Shown in pieces: positions 44,068 to 53,907 of a stretch of DNA of 64,000 bases. The stretch's first letter is position 1. Each line of letters starts with the position of its first letter. The stretch lies in the NCBI GenBank assembly GCA_041737835.1, contig JBGSQY010000040.1. One strand, written 5' to 3'. The stretch is from Bythopirellula sp041737835 (lineage in GTDB: Bacteria > Planctomycetota > Planctomycetia > Pirellulales > Lacipirellulaceae). A model generated the notes under the pieces. It saw only the letters and a program-made list of their open reading frames with translations. It was not told the origin of the DNA and did no database searches. The position numbers were made by a program, and so were the translations under genes.

Positions 44068-45756
44068 ATGGCACGTCTTGGCGACATACTGGTTAAGCAT
44101 GGTTGGATTACCGAAGGGCAAGTCCAAAGTGCTCTTTCCGCGCAAGGCTCGGAACGTGGCCTCTTAGGAACAATTCTCGTTCGTCGTGGCCTGATCACAA
44201 GCGATCAACTGGGGCAGGCTCTCGCAGAGCAATACGGTGTCCCGTTCTTCGACATTGTTCCTGAAAGCATCAACCCCCAAGTCGTACGTTTGCTGCCTGA
44301 AGAATTGGCTCGCGATCACAAAGTTGTTCCTGTAGCGGTGGCTGGACGTTCGCTGCAATTGGCCATGATGGCTCCGGACGACATCGACGTGATCAGCGAA
44401 ACAGAGTTGATCACCGGTTACAAAGTCGTGCCGTTGGTGGCCTTCCAAAATGCCATTGAGGGCGCTCTGGACCGTGGTTTTGACGACCGCGTGGTGGCTC
44501 GGCAAACGATCGTTGACATGAAGATGGCCGATCTGGCTGCGGCTGAAAGCATGATCGGCCAAGAGCTGACCAATGAAATCACAATCGATGAAGATCAAAC
44601 CCCTGTGGTTCGTCTTGTACGAGCCATTCTCATGGGTGCGATCAACGCTGGTTCGAGCGATATCCATCTCGAGCCGCATCACCCCGAAATGCGGGTACGA
44701 TACCGCGTCGACGGCCAATTGCAGGCCGTGATGACAATTCCACGCCATATTGAAGAATCGGTCGTCGCGCGCATTAAGGTTATGGCTGACATGGACACGA
44801 CCGAAAATCGCCGGCCTCAAGACGGTCAGCTCAGCATTAACGAAGTTACGGGACGCGTGAATTTCCGCGTTAGCACAATTCCCACTGTAGGTGGCGAAAA
44901 AGTAGTGATGCGTCTTCTCGACGAAGGCAGCCGTATCTTTCAGCTCGATCAATTGGGAATGTATGACCGCGACCTCAAAAAGATTCAAGGCTTGATCGAC
45001 AAGCCGCACGGCATGATCGTGGTTACCGGACCCACGGGTTCCGGTAAAAGTACAACGATGTATGCGTTGCTTTCCAAACTGAATGCCGTGAGCCGTAATA
45101 TCGTGACCGTGGAAGACCCCGTCGAATATCGACTGCCTGGGATCAATCAAGTTGCTTCCGACAATGAACATGGGCTGGGTTTCGCCAACGCACTGAAGTA
45201 CATCATGCGCCAGGACCCCGACGTGATCATGCTCGGTGAAATCCGTGATCACGAAACAGCTTCAACCGCCGTGCAAGCCGCCCTGACAGGGCATTTGCTT
45301 ATTAGCACGCTGCACACTAACGATGCCGTAGGATCGGTGGCGCGTCTCAACGACTTGGGTATCGATAGCTTCAAGACGGGTGGCGCGCTATTAGGTGCAA
45401 TTGCTCAGCGTTTGTTGCGGTCGATCTGCAATCAATGTAAGGAGCCTGTGAATCCTAACGAACATTTTCTCAACGCCCTGAGCCATAGTTTGGACATACC
45501 CGCCGAAACCGTGTTTTTTGCCGGGCGAGGGTGCAAGAAGTGCTTGGGAACGGGCTACGCTGGTCGTATTCCCATCTACGAAATCATGACCGTGACGCCA
45601 ACACTTGCGATGGCCATCGAAAAGGGTTTGCCAAGCTCGAAGTTGCGAGAAATTGCCGTGCAGGAAGGTATGGTCGAACTGGCTACGGCCGGTTTGGAAC
45701 AGGTTCTGGCGGGCCACACGACCGTGGAAGAAGTTTTCTACAAAATTTCAGGTTAG
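44068..45756 (+). CDS. Type II secretion/type IV pilus assembly ATPase (GspE/PilB)
   Basis: A 562-residue cytoplasmic hexameric ATPase that drives pseudopilus extension. An N-terminal GspE-N (MshEN) domain (about 1-140, repeats LGDILVKHGWI and LGTILVRRGLI) precedes the ATPase core: Walker A GPTGSGKST (321-329), Asp box VEDPVEY (348-), Walker B DVIMLGEIRD (385-394) and His box TGHLLISTLHTNDA (408-). A tetra-Cys zinc site (Cys454, 457, 489, 492) is the mark of extension ATPases and excludes PilT-type retraction motors. It is followed 12 bases later by the GspF/PilC gene. Confidence 0.95.
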   Translation: MARLGDILVKHGWITEGQVQSALSAQGSERGLLGTILVRRGLITSDQLGQALAEQYGVPFFDIVPESINPQVVRLLPEELARDHKVVPVAVAGRSLQLAMMAPDDIDVISETELITGYKVVPLVAFQNAIEGALDRGFDDRVVARQTIVDMKMADLAAAESMIGQELTNEITIDEDQTPVVRLVRAILMGAINAGSSDIHLEPHHPEMRVRYRVDGQLQAVMTIPRHIEESVVARIKVMADMDTTENRRPQDGQLSINEVTGRVNFRVSTIPTVGGEKVVMRLLDEGSRIFQLDQLGMYDRDLKKIQGLIDKPHGMIVVTGPTGSGKSTTMYALLSKLNAVSRNIVTVEDPVEYRLPGINQVASDNEHGLGFANALKYIMRQDPDVIMLGEIRDHETASTAVQAALTGHLLISTLHTNDAVGSVARLNDLGIDSFKTGGALLGAIAQRLLRSICNQCKEPVNPNEHFLNALSHSLDIPAETVFFAGRGCKKCLGTGYAGRIPIYEIMTVTPTLAMAIEKGLPSSKLREIAVQEGMVELATAGLEQVLAGHTTVEEVFYKISG

Positions 45757-45768
45757 TCGATCGTCGCC

Positions 45769-46920
45769 ATGTCACGTCACAAGCAACTCGCACTAAGCTC
45801 GGCACATGCCACGAATTCATCGGGCTCGTTCCAGCTCGATCATTGGTGGATGAAACTCACTTCGTCGTCGAAGACGTCCGAGAAATTAAAGCCCCACGAG
45901 CTGACATTTATTCTGCGCACCTTGTCGACATTGGTCAGCAACGGTGTGTCGCTCCCGAAAGCTCTCGGAACACTGGCTCGCGAAGAAACGCTGGCGAAAC
46001 ATCGGCAATTACTGGAAATATTGCGGCGAAAAGTGGAATCGGGCGTTCCCTTTAGCACTGCACTCGCCGAGTTCCCACAAGTCTGCGATCCGATTACTAC
46101 CAGTCAAATTCGCCTGGGCGAACGGTCGGGCACTTTGGCAGACACTCTCCAACACCTTTCAGAGAACCGTGGCAAGAGCGCGGAACTCAAGCAAGCAGTT
46201 ATCAAGAAGCTCGCTTATCCCGTGTTATTGATTACCCTGGGCAGCGGTTTGTTGACTTTTTTGTTGATGTACGTCGTGCCAGTATTTGAAGAGACTTATG
46301 CAAAAGCCAAGGTTCCACTGCCACTGATCACCCGTATTTTGATTCAATTTTCTGGGATCATGCAAACATATGGCCCCTGGGTGATCGGAATTGGAATTCT
46401 TACAGCGGCAGCAATTCAGCAGCTCCGGAAACGGAGCGAATTTGCCGTGATGATCGATCGGGCTTTGCTGCGGGCCCCGTTATTCGGCAATTGGATGCGC
46501 GATATGGCTGTATTGCAGCTTATGGAAGTGCTGCACAGTTTGATGGCGGCTGGTTATACATTGGCCGAAGCCGTGAGGGAAACGGCGTCATCTGTTAGTA
46601 ATCGAGCAGTCCGACAGGGTGTCAATGATCTTCAAGTAGCGATCAATCGCGGCGAAAAATTCAGCCGCGAGCTAGAACGGCACGAAGACTTGTTTCCTCC
46701 AATTGTGAATCAATTGGTGATCGTGGGAGAAAGCACTGGGCAACTCACTCGCGCCACGAAAGATATTTGCGATTACTTGCGGCGTGAGATCGAGCGAAAA
46801 AGCAGCCTTGTGGTTGGGGCGCTGGAACCGATTCTAACGATCGGACTTGCCAGTGCGATTGCAGTTGTGCTCCTAGCAATCTACCTACCCATGTTCGACA
46901 TGGTGAACACCATCAAGTAA
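45769..46920 (+). CDS. Inner-membrane platform protein (GspF/PilC)
   Basis: A 383-residue inner-membrane protein of the GspF/PilC family, the platform turned by the GspE/PilB ATPase. It has two repeats of the family helical domain (FILRTLSTLVSNGVSLPKAL; VLQLMEVLHSLMAAGYTLAEAV), three membrane helices, and the signature segments SQIRLGERSGTL and NQLVIVGESTGQL. An extra 35 residues at the N-terminus are unconserved. It lies directly between the ATPase and pseudopilin genes. Confidence 0.95.
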   Translation: MSRHKQLALSSAHATNSSGSFQLDHWWMKLTSSSKTSEKLKPHELTFILRTLSTLVSNGVSLPKALGTLAREETLAKHRQLLEILRRKVESGVPFSTALAEFPQVCDPITTSQIRLGERSGTLADTLQHLSENRGKSAELKQAVIKKLAYPVLLITLGSGLLTFLLMYVVPVFEETYAKAKVPLPLITRILIQFSGIMQTYGPWVIGIGILTAAAIQQLRKRSEFAVMIDRALLRAPLFGNWMRDMAVLQLMEVLHSLMAAGYTLAEAVRETASSVSNRAVRQGVNDLQVAINRGEKFSRELERHEDLFPPIVNQLVIVGESTGQLTRATKDICDYLRREIERKSSLVVGALEPILTIGLASAIAVVLLAIYLPMFDMVNTIK

Positions 46921-46941
46921 GCGTAACCCACGGGTTTTGTC

Positions 46942-47268
46942 ATGGATAAAAAGTACATTTACGGGTTTTCTTTGGTCGAGCTGATGGCCGTTTTGGCGAT
47001 TGTTGGGCTATTGGCGGGAATCATCTTGCCGCGCGTTGCGGGAAGTGATGAACAAGCCAAAGTTGCCGCCTGTAAAACCAATAAGGGTGATATCGAGATT
47101 CAAGCGGAACTTTGGATGCACAATACAGGCAGCTGGCCGGCAGCCAACTTGAGTGACATTGGATCAGATATGAGCTACTTCCCAGAGGGCGCGCCAACAT
47201 GCCCAGTGGATGGTGGGAATTATACGATTGATCCTAACACGGGTAGGGTTTCCGGGCACAATCATTAA
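46942..47268 (+). CDS. GspG-like pseudopilin
   Basis: A 108-residue pseudopilin with a short leader ending in Gly before FSLVELMAVLAIVG (Glu5 present). The globular part is short, with two Cys (AACKTNK and PTCPVDG) that could form a disulfide. It begins 21 bases after the platform gene. Two paralogues of similar length are at 47393 and 42997; which one is the major subunit cannot be told. Confidence 0.92.
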   Translation: MDKKYIYGFSLVELMAVLAIVGLLAGIILPRVAGSDEQAKVAACKTNKGDIEIQAELWMHNTGSWPAANLSDIGSDMSYFPEGAPTCPVDGGNYTIDPNTGRVSGHNH

Positions 47269-47392
47269 AAATCAAAAATTTTTCTTGTGTCACGAATCGT
47301 AACCTAAGTTTCCTTAGTAAGCGGTAAAAAACGCAGAAAATCTGGCAGCTTTTGCCTCACCACATAAGTCCCTGTTTGAGGAGTCACTTACC

Positions 47393-47716
47393 ATGAAGTC
47401 GCGGAACCAAAGCAAGACAGGTGGTTTTTCGCTGCTTGAGTTGTTGGCCGTTGTGACGATCCTCGGCATCATTGCCGCGATCATCATTCCACGTGTCTCG
47501 ATTTCGAGTGATACCGCCAAGGAACGCGTCAGCGAGCATCACAAAGCGACAATCAACGCTGCCGTGGAAAGATATTACGTCGATAATAGCACTTGGCCTG
47601 CGGCTGATCTTTCTGATATCGGTAAAGATCCGAATTACTTCCCAGATGGTCTCCCGACCAATCCCGTGGATGGCTCGGCTTACTCGCTCAACACCACGAC
47701 CCACCGCGTGAAATAG
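47393..47716 (+). CDS. GspG-like pseudopilin
   Basis: A 107-residue pseudopilin: leader ending GG before FSLLELLAVVTILG, Glu5 present, and a short C-terminal domain with YYVDNSTWPAADLSDIGKD and NPVDGSAYSLN. It lacks the Cys pair of its neighbour. A ribosome-binding GAGG stands about 11 bases before the ATG. The 124-base gap before it, AT-rich with a small AAAAATTTTT palindrome, may allow separate control from the first pseudopilin. Confidence 0.92.
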   Translation: MKSRNQSKTGGFSLLELLAVVTILGIIAAIIIPRVSISSDTAKERVSEHHKATINAAVERYYVDNSTWPAADLSDIGKDPNYFPDGLPTNPVDGSAYSLNTTTHRVK

Positions 47717-47766
47717 CCCGACGGGCAGCGAAGCCTATGGCTTGCCAACACACAGAATCGATTTTC

Positions 47767-48237
47767 ATGGCTCGGCGCACTCCGGTGCGTCGAGCTATGA
47801 GCTTTTTAGAACTGGCCGTGGTAGTTTCCATCGTGGGACTGTTAAGCATATCAGCTATAACATCCTTTGGCAGTTCGACCCTCAGCAATGGGGGGGCCGA
47901 AGGTTTTGTTCGTAAATTGTCTTTAGCGCTGACACACGCTCGTCGAGCCACGATTTCTACGGGCGACAACCATTATCTTCAACTCAGCCCTTCCGCAACA
48001 AATGCCACGAGTTTTACGCTCTACCGGCGCACGAGCGGTGGAAACGTCCCGGTGGATACGTCGAGAGCTGTACCCCAAGATGTCACTGTCAGCTCGTCGC
48101 ATGCGGTTCTTGAGTTCGATTTCGATGGGGCGGCACTTGGCGGCTATTCGATTACCGTGGCAGGCGATCAACGTAGTTGGAATCTTTCCGTCGTAACACT
48201 CACCGGCAGCGTTTCTGTAACAGAGAACACTCCGTAG
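47767..48237 (+). CDS. GspH-like minor pseudopilin
   Basis: A 156-residue minor pseudopilin. The hydrophobic start reads RRAMSFLELAVVVSIVGLL; cleavage after Ala would place Glu at position 5, but the usual Gly at -1 is missing. The globular domain is beta-rich (LALTHARRATISTGDNHYL is the GspH-type helix/strand junction). The ATG at 47767 gives a normal short leader; an upstream ATG at 47737 is also in frame. Confidence 0.85.
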   Translation: MARRTPVRRAMSFLELAVVVSIVGLLSISAITSFGSSTLSNGGAEGFVRKLSLALTHARRATISTGDNHYLQLSPSATNATSFTLYRRTSGGNVPVDTSRAVPQDVTVSSSHAVLEFDFDGAALGGYSITVAGDQRSWNLSVVTLTGSVSVTENTP

Positions 48238-48326
48238 TATCTGAGCCGATTATTACGGTTGCGGACACGGTTCCGTAACCTATCTTTTCTAGGCATTTCG
48301 AAACATGTCGCGTGCAAGGTCTCGCT

Positions 48327-48803
48327 ATGGTGTCGTGGTCAACACAGACGGTGAATTCCAACAATCTCGGTAAGAAAATTACTGCGAGGGCAGGATTCTC
48401 ATTGTTGGAAATGGTGATGGCCGCCACTTTGGTCGCGGGAACATTGGTTCCAACAATGGCCGTCATGCGCGACGCCATGGCCAAAAGTCGCGATCTCAAC
48501 AGGCGCAATTTGCTATCGAACTACGCGGTGAGCGTGCTTGAAACACAAGCGGCCACAACCATGACAAATTGGACGAACACAACAACCACGGGGAATTTCG
48601 CTGCCGATGGCCATGCGAATATCCGTTACAGCGCTATTCGCTCGGATGCAAGCGCAAGCGGTGGTCTTACGGGTCAGTTGATGCACATTCGAGTGACTGT
48701 CTTTGACGATGCGGACAGTGACTCGACGTACGATGACAACGAGTTGAGCGTTTTGTATCGGACCAAGGTGGCTAACCTGCAATCCTACGTTGATGAAGAA
48801 TAG
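48327..48803 (+). CDS. GspI-like minor pseudopilin
   Basis: A 158-residue minor pseudopilin with leader ending ARAG before FSLLEMVMAATLVAG, and Glu5. The size and the segment following the helix (RDAMAKSRDLNRRNLLSNYAV) fit GspI/PilV-type tip proteins. The ATG at 48327 follows AAGG; a GTG five codons earlier is possible. The next gene begins inside its end (11-base overlap). Confidence 0.85.
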   Translation: MVSWSTQTVNSNNLGKKITARAGFSLLEMVMAATLVAGTLVPTMAVMRDAMAKSRDLNRRNLLSNYAVSVLETQAATTMTNWTNTTTTGNFAADGHANIRYSAIRSDASASGGLTGQLMHIRVTVFDDADSDSTYDDNELSVLYRTKVANLQSYVDEE

Positions 48804-49311
48804 ACAAACCAAACACGGCTTCACTTTACTTGAGCTCATGGTCACCACGGCCATGCTGGCTGCGTTGACGACTGCCACGATGGTGTTGGTGCGGACTTCT
48901 TACGCGGCGTGGAATCGCCATGAAGAGGATCAAGAGACGCGGCAAGCTGGGATTGCCGTACTACGCCATATCGTACGGCATGTTCGTCAGGCGACCGCAG
49001 TTTCTGCTATTTCATCGGCCACGGACAATTCCGGAAGTTTATCTATTCTGACGCCCACTGGTCAGACTCTAGTCTGGGATCATGACTCGGGCACGAAGCG
49101 AATCTTGTTTGGAGTAACAAATGCCGATCAGGTACTCGCTACCGGCATCGAACAGCTGAATTTCGTGGGTCTGCGTACCGATGGCACGACTGCGAGCACT
49201 GACGTTGGGTTAATTCATTCCGTCCGAGCTACGACTGAAGTTCAGCTAGAACGACCCAATGGACTCGAACCGGTTGCCGCATCTTGCCAAGCCTGGTTGA
49301 GGGCGTGGTAG
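48793..49311 (+). CDS. GspJ-like minor pseudopilin
   Basis: A 172-residue minor pseudopilin: leader ending KHG before FTLLELMVTTAMLAAL, Glu5. The following region (RQAGIAVLRHIVRHVRQAT and a beta-rich C-terminus with LQFVG-like strand EQLNFVGL) is typical of GspJ/PilW proteins. It overlaps the preceding gene by 11 bases and precedes the GspK/PilX-like gene by two bases. Probably part of the pseudopilus tip. Confidence 0.87.
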   Translation: MKNRQTKHGFTLLELMVTTAMLAALTTATMVLVRTSYAAWNRHEEDQETRQAGIAVLRHIVRHVRQATAVSAISSATDNSGSLSILTPTGQTLVWDHDSGTKRILFGVTNADQVLATGIEQLNFVGLRTDGTTASTDVGLIHSVRATTEVQLERPNGLEPVAASCQAWLRAW

Positions 49312-49313
49312 CT

Positions 49314-49682
49314 ATGAACACTTCAAAGCGAAACTCAAAAACGAGAAGCGGGGCCGCGCTTGTGTTTTGCATGTTTATTCTGACGTTGGTCACACTCATG
49401 GTTGTGAATGTGCTGGACACAACCACGCTGGAGCTGTCAACGCTCAGAAATTCCATGGATTATGAACGAGCAATGTACCTAGCCAATGCCGGTGTTCATC
49501 ACATCGCGGCTACGTTGGAAACCAACAGCACTTGGCGTGGCACGGTGACTGATGGATCATTTCCGGCTGACGATAGCTACTTCGCCGAAGCCGTTGATGG
49601 GCCCGATTCCACGGTGATTGTTACGTCGAGCGGCGTTGCCGGCGACGTGGTCCGCAACTTACAAGCAACGATTGAACTTTAA
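49314..49682 (+). CDS. PilX/GspK-like membrane protein
   Basis: A 122-residue protein with one N-terminal hydrophobic helix (GAALVFCMFILTLVTLMVV) followed by a region typical of PilX/GspK starts (LRNSMDYERAMYLANAGVHHIAATLE). A Glu at mature position 5, usual in pilins but absent in GspK, is also absent here. It is much shorter than canonical GspK (about 320 residues) and lacks the calcium-binding domain. GAGGG precedes the ATG at 49314. It may cap the pseudopilus tip. Confidence 0.8.
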   Translation: MNTSKRNSKTRSGAALVFCMFILTLVTLMVVNVLDTTTLELSTLRNSMDYERAMYLANAGVHHIAATLETNSTWRGTVTDGSFPADDSYFAEAVDGPDSTVIVTSSGVAGDVVRNLQATIEL

Positions 49683-49696
49683 TTTGAGTAGCACAG

Positions 49697-51265
49697 ATGT
49701 CCGACAGACGAGCAAAAGCTGAACGGCGGCAAAGCCGCGAGCGACGCCGACCGCGAGAGCGCCGTAAAGGCACTGACAATCGAATTGCGGTTATTGAGTT
49801 GGCTGAATCCGATTTGCGTGTAGCCATATTGCAGCGTGCCGCCAATGGTGGTCGCGACCAAGTGGAAGCCTTAACAATTCCTTGGCGTGAAGAAGCAAAT
49901 TCACCGAATTCGGCTGAAGGCCAATCTGAGCTGTCTACAGCTTTACGTAAGCTTGTGGAACAGCACAACCTCGCTGGTTGCTCGGTGCGTTACGTGCTGG
50001 GTGGACGCTATTGCGTGACCAAAGCCATCCTTGGTTCCACGGAGGAGGTTCGCCACGAACTTCAACAGCTCGAACAACGCAGCCAGCTTTATTTGCTGCT
50101 TGGTACTGGCGAAAAAGTCACCGTGAGCCATTGCAAACCGCTCGACGCCCGACATACCTATGCGGTGGCTTCTGTCTGCCATGCGAAAACGCTTGACACC
50201 TTGTACGAAGCGAGCGAGCGAACCGGCCTGCGAATCGAATCGATTGAGCCCGCGCTGGTGGCCAATAGTCGCGCAGTAGGACGCTTGCAGAATGCTCCCG
50301 ACCAACCCACGCTATTGATTCATATAGATAATTCGACGGTTGAAATCGGGGTCTGCCATCGGGGACGTTTGTTGCTGGAATATCGCCCAGGTTCCTGTGA
50401 AACTCCTGAAGAACTGATCGAAGTCGTTCGCACTCACTTTGGCCGATTGGAACGACATGTTGGACGTCTCATGGGCGAAGCGACTCCCAAATTACGGCAT
50501 GTCTATCTCACGGGTGAACGTCAGCAGATTCAAAGTGTGCTGAGTGCCCTCGGCAAGGTCGAGGACATGGAACTGGAAATCGTTTCACCTGCAGAGATAC
50601 AAGCGACCTGGCAGATCACGGCAGGGGCCAGCGATCCCTCCACGATCCCGGCACTGGGCGCAATGCTCGGAACATATTTGCCCGCAGGCGAATCCGACGC
50701 TCCCAATTTCATGGACCACATCATCGCGGTGAGCCGTGAGCCGATGAAGCCGATTCTCATACGCAGCGCGATTCCTATCGCTGCCGTATTGCTTGTGGCA
50801 CTGGGTTTAGCCGGCGTCGACTTTCACCAGCAGCGTGCCTTGAATGTATTGCAGGAACAACTTGATGAACTCGCCGTGGCCCAAAACCGCGCTCGAGAAT
50901 TACGGTTACAACAGGCCGCTTCGGAAGCCAAGCTCGACCAACTTAATAGACTCGCCAGTCAGCTCGTTTCACCGCCCAATGCCGAAATCATGCGCCGGAT
51001 TGCCCAGTGTATGCCGAGCGACGTATGGCTAAGCTCGTTGAGCTATAGCGATGACGACACGCTAGCACTTAAGGGCTCCAGCTATTTGGAAGCCGGTGTA
51101 TTCGACTTCGTTCGCTGGCTCGAATTGGCTCCTGGTTTTGATAGCGTAGCCCTCCGTGGAACCAAAAGTGGTCAATCCGTGGCAGGACCGACTGTTGACT
51201 TTGACGTTGAGTTAAGCCTGGCAGACCCTAACGCCCCCGCCAAGAAGGTGGCCCGCCATGAATGA
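49697..51265 (+). CDS. PilM-PilN fusion (GspL-like) assembly protein
   Basis: A 522-residue inner-membrane protein. A very basic start (residues 1-27) leads into an actin-like ATPase-fold cytoplasmic domain like PilM/GspL (about 28-335; VIELAESDLRVAIL, LLIHIDNSTVEIGV, HVYLTGER). One membrane helix (about 355-376) is followed by a coiled coil and a small ferredoxin-like periplasmic domain like PilN (DVWLSSLSYSDDDTLALKG). Pilus systems encode these as two proteins; a single chain is the GspL arrangement. It overlaps the PilO-like gene by eight bases. Confidence 0.87.
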   Translation: MSDRRAKAERRQSRERRRPRERRKGTDNRIAVIELAESDLRVAILQRAANGGRDQVEALTIPWREEANSPNSAEGQSELSTALRKLVEQHNLAGCSVRYVLGGRYCVTKAILGSTEEVRHELQQLEQRSQLYLLLGTGEKVTVSHCKPLDARHTYAVASVCHAKTLDTLYEASERTGLRIESIEPALVANSRAVGRLQNAPDQPTLLIHIDNSTVEIGVCHRGRLLLEYRPGSCETPEELIEVVRTHFGRLERHVGRLMGEATPKLRHVYLTGERQQIQSVLSALGKVEDMELEIVSPAEIQATWQITAGASDPSTIPALGAMLGTYLPAGESDAPNFMDHIIAVSREPMKPILIRSAIPIAAVLLVALGLAGVDFHQQRALNVLQEQLDELAVAQNRARELRLQQAASEAKLDQLNRLASQLVSPPNAEIMRRIAQCMPSDVWLSSLSYSDDDTLALKGSSYLEAGVFDFVRWLELAPGFDSVALRGTKSGQSVAGPTVDFDVELSLADPNAPAKKVARHE

Positions 51266-51881
51266 GACTTTGCTCCGTAGATTCTGCGAAAGCCGTCACC
51301 GCTCGCTAATCGTTGCAACCGTTACAATCCTCCTTGGTGTGGTGGTATTTACCACGTTGGCCGATGACTATTTTGACAAAAAGGAGAGTCGTAGGGCTCT
51401 TGCCGAAGAATTGGAAAATGCAAGACAGACGGCCAAGCAGCTTCCCCAGTTGGAGAAGCAAATGGCCACGGTTGCCGAAGAGTTGGGGATCTTGGAGGGG
51501 CGCTCCGTTTCGGAAGAAACTGTGAGCACTTATCGCACTCGGCTCGTGGACATGATCCGCGAATCGAGTTGCCAAATCCGCCGCCTCGACGTGGCCGCAC
51601 CTGTCCGCCGACCCTGGAAAGCTGGGGACAACCCCCTCCAGGAAGGAAACGTGAATGATTCGTCAGGGAAGACGACGCCATTTTTCCTGGAACGTCGCAG
51701 CATCCAACTTTCGGTGAACGGCAAAACGCACGACATCTACAGTTTGTTGGAACGCTTGCAACAGGATAACACATTGGCCCACCCCGAGCGGATGCAAATC
51801 CAATCAGACGGCCAAAATGGTGAAACGGTGACGATGGATCTGGAACTGCTGCTCTTTGCTTTGAGCAGACAAAGTTCCTAG
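51258..51881 (+). CDS. PilO/GspM-like assembly protein
   Basis: A 207-residue inner-membrane protein: one N-terminal helix (about 17-33), a coiled coil (about 40-80) and a small periplasmic domain. This is the layout of PilO/GspM, which pairs with PilN/GspL to connect the inner-membrane platform to the secretin. No motif is strong by itself; the call rests on layout and position between PilM-N and the secretin. Confidence 0.78.
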   Translation: MNETLLRRFCESRHRSLIVATVTILLGVVVFTTLADDYFDKKESRRALAEELENARQTAKQLPQLEKQMATVAEELGILEGRSVSEETVSTYRTRLVDMIRESSCQIRRLDVAAPVRRPWKAGDNPLQEGNVNDSSGKTTPFFLERRSIQLSVNGKTHDIYSLLERLQQDNTLAHPERMQIQSDGQNGETVTMDLELLLFALSRQSS

Positions 51882-51924
51882 TCAAGCAGTACGGCAACAC
51901 GAGCAACAGTGTCAGGGAGGACAC

Positions 51925-53817
51925 ATGCCAACAAGAAGCGCGAGTCGAAGATTGCGCTCGACAGGCCAGGCGATGGTCTGTTTGTTGGCTCTTTGCTGCG
52001 CACTGAAGGAAGTGCTCCTCGCCCAAGAACCACTGCTGACTCCTCCCGCCCCTTCGCAGCAAAAGGCACACGTCCCACTCGAACAGGCACTCGATACCCG
52101 CGGCGATCTTTCGCTGCAAAATACGACGATTCAAAAGGCGCTCTTCACAATCGGGGCCACTTGGAACGTGAATATCGTCGTCGGCAAGGAAGTCGACGGC
52201 ACGGTGAGCTGCATCTACACCCAAGCCCCGCTGCGGGAAGTCCTCGATGCGATCCTGCTCGCCAACGGCTATAGCTATCGAGCCGTCGGGCAAAGCCTTG
52301 TCGTGCAGAAGTCGCAGGAAGTGGGGAGCGCCAACCCGCTGTTTCAATCCGCTGCGATCCCTATTACGCACAGCGATTTGCAAGAAGTCGTCGAAGGAGC
52401 GCGGCTCTTGCTGAGCAGCCAGGGCCAACTTCAGTCGATGGAATCGGCGAACAGCATCTTGGTTGTCGACTTTGCCGACCGAGTCGAATCGATTCGGAAT
52501 TTTGTGGAACAGATGGATGCCGCTGCCTCGAAGTCGACCGGGGGCATTCCGTCAGAGTCGTACAAGAGGCTGCAAGTCGCTTACTTTCATACTCAATACA
52601 TACCCGTTGATAATACTAAGCCAGCGCTCACGGCCGTACTGAGTGCGACGGGCAAACTTGCCACGATGCCCGCGGAAAATCGGTTGGTTGTGGTCGACTA
52701 CCCTTCGAACATTGACATGGTCAAACGCGTGCTCGAAAAGATCGACCGCCCCCGCCCGCAAGTGCGCATCACCGGCTTGATTTACGACATTAGCCTGCAA
52801 GACGTCGAGCAATTGGGCATCAATTGGAATCAGAACATCAAAGGCAACGATGTCAACGCTGACGGTGTTCCCAACCAGGAATTGAAGCTCGATACGCAAA
52901 CGCTCGCTCCGTTCAACGTGGGCTCGAGCGGCGGAGCGGTGACGGTGAAGAGCTTCACCACCAATTTCGATATCCGTGCGGTCATTCTGGCTTTGCAAAA
53001 CGCCAAGGATGCCCGTTTGCTGGCCGATCCCAACGTGACGGTCGAAGAAAACGAGATGGCCGAATTGAGCAGCGTGCAGGAGATTCCTTTTCAACAAATC
53101 ACGCAATCGGAATTGGGCGGGCAGATCGGCACGACGGCGTTCAAGCCCGTCGGCATCACATTAAACGTCACGCCGCAGATTGCTTCCGATGGCACCGTGA
53201 AAATGATTGTTAATCAGGAATTCAGCCGTGTGGCCGGTTTCACCGAAACCGACGATCAACCGATCGTCGACGCCCGCATTGCGACCACCACCGTCCGCGT
53301 GGCCAACAAGCGCACCGTCGTCATCGGCGGCTTGCGGCAACGGAGTGACACGGGAGATTTCAACGGCATCCCGTTCCTGAAAGACGTTCGCGTGATTGGG
53401 CCGTTGTTTCGGGCTCGTGATACCAATGTTCGCGAAAGCGAGCTCTTGGTGTTCCTCCAACCGGAGATCGTCGATTACGACCAAGTCATGAGTTCCCGCG
53501 AATACATGGCAGCCGAGACTCTTGATAGTCGGCTCAATGGCATTCCACTGGCCGAAGGGATGCCCAATTCCAATGGTGTGCCTTGTAACGAGCCGATCCC
53601 TTTCCCATCGATCGAAAGCGAAGAGATCTACCAAATCCCAGCTGAAGACACGGTGCCTGAGCAGGTGGATCTTACCAGCCAGCAAGAACCGTTGCGCAAG
53701 GATTTCGACGAACGGTACCGCACGACTGGCGATTCGGCGCCTCTGCGGCAATCGATCAGTGAGAAGGAACACACCGCCAAGAAATCGCAGGTCTGGACGC
53801 GGATGTTCAAAAAATAA
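51925..53817 (+). CDS. Secretin (GspD/PilQ family)
   Basis: A 630-residue outer-membrane channel. GGGAGGA stands just before the ATG; a signal peptide ends near LLAQEP. An N0/STN domain (about 62-125, LQNTTIQKALF) and an N1-type domain (about 219-275, YFHTQYIPVDNTKP, DMVKRVLEKIDRPRPQV) precede the secretin core (about 280-525) with VTVEENEMAEL, GITLNVTPQI, RTVVIGGLRQR and the final ESELLVFLQPEIV. The last 100 residues are polar and unconserved, a possible pilotin-binding or anchoring tail. It forms the exit pore for the machine encoded upstream. Confidence 0.95.
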   Translation: MPTRSASRRLRSTGQAMVCLLALCCALKEVLLAQEPLLTPPAPSQQKAHVPLEQALDTRGDLSLQNTTIQKALFTIGATWNVNIVVGKEVDGTVSCIYTQAPLREVLDAILLANGYSYRAVGQSLVVQKSQEVGSANPLFQSAAIPITHSDLQEVVEGARLLLSSQGQLQSMESANSILVVDFADRVESIRNFVEQMDAAASKSTGGIPSESYKRLQVAYFHTQYIPVDNTKPALTAVLSATGKLATMPAENRLVVVDYPSNIDMVKRVLEKIDRPRPQVRITGLIYDISLQDVEQLGINWNQNIKGNDVNADGVPNQELKLDTQTLAPFNVGSSGGAVTVKSFTTNFDIRAVILALQNAKDARLLADPNVTVEENEMAELSSVQEIPFQQITQSELGGQIGTTAFKPVGITLNVTPQIASDGTVKMIVNQEFSRVAGFTETDDQPIVDARIATTTVRVANKRTVVIGGLRQRSDTGDFNGIPFLKDVRVIGPLFRARDTNVRESELLVFLQPEIVDYDQVMSSREYMAAETLDSRLNGIPLAEGMPNSNGVPCNEPIPFPSIESEEIYQIPAEDTVPEQVDLTSQQEPLRKDFDERYRTTGDSAPLRQSISEKEHTAKKSQVWTRMFKK

Positions 53818-53907
53818 CGATTGTGCGGGCACATTTGCCGAATAATCAGGTGGCCGTTGGGGCGTGCTAAACTTGGTTGGATCATTCCCCTCGAAAGCCA
53901 AGTTTCC

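Noticed and set aside
44068..45756. Assignment of the secretion ATPase as a PilT-type retraction motor
   Set aside because: It has the N-terminal MshEN-type domain and the tetra-Cys zinc site of extension ATPases, which PilT lacks.
47274..47283. AAAAATTTTT palindrome between two pseudopilin genes as a terminator
   Set aside because: A pure A/T 10-base palindrome has no stable stem and is too weak to call.
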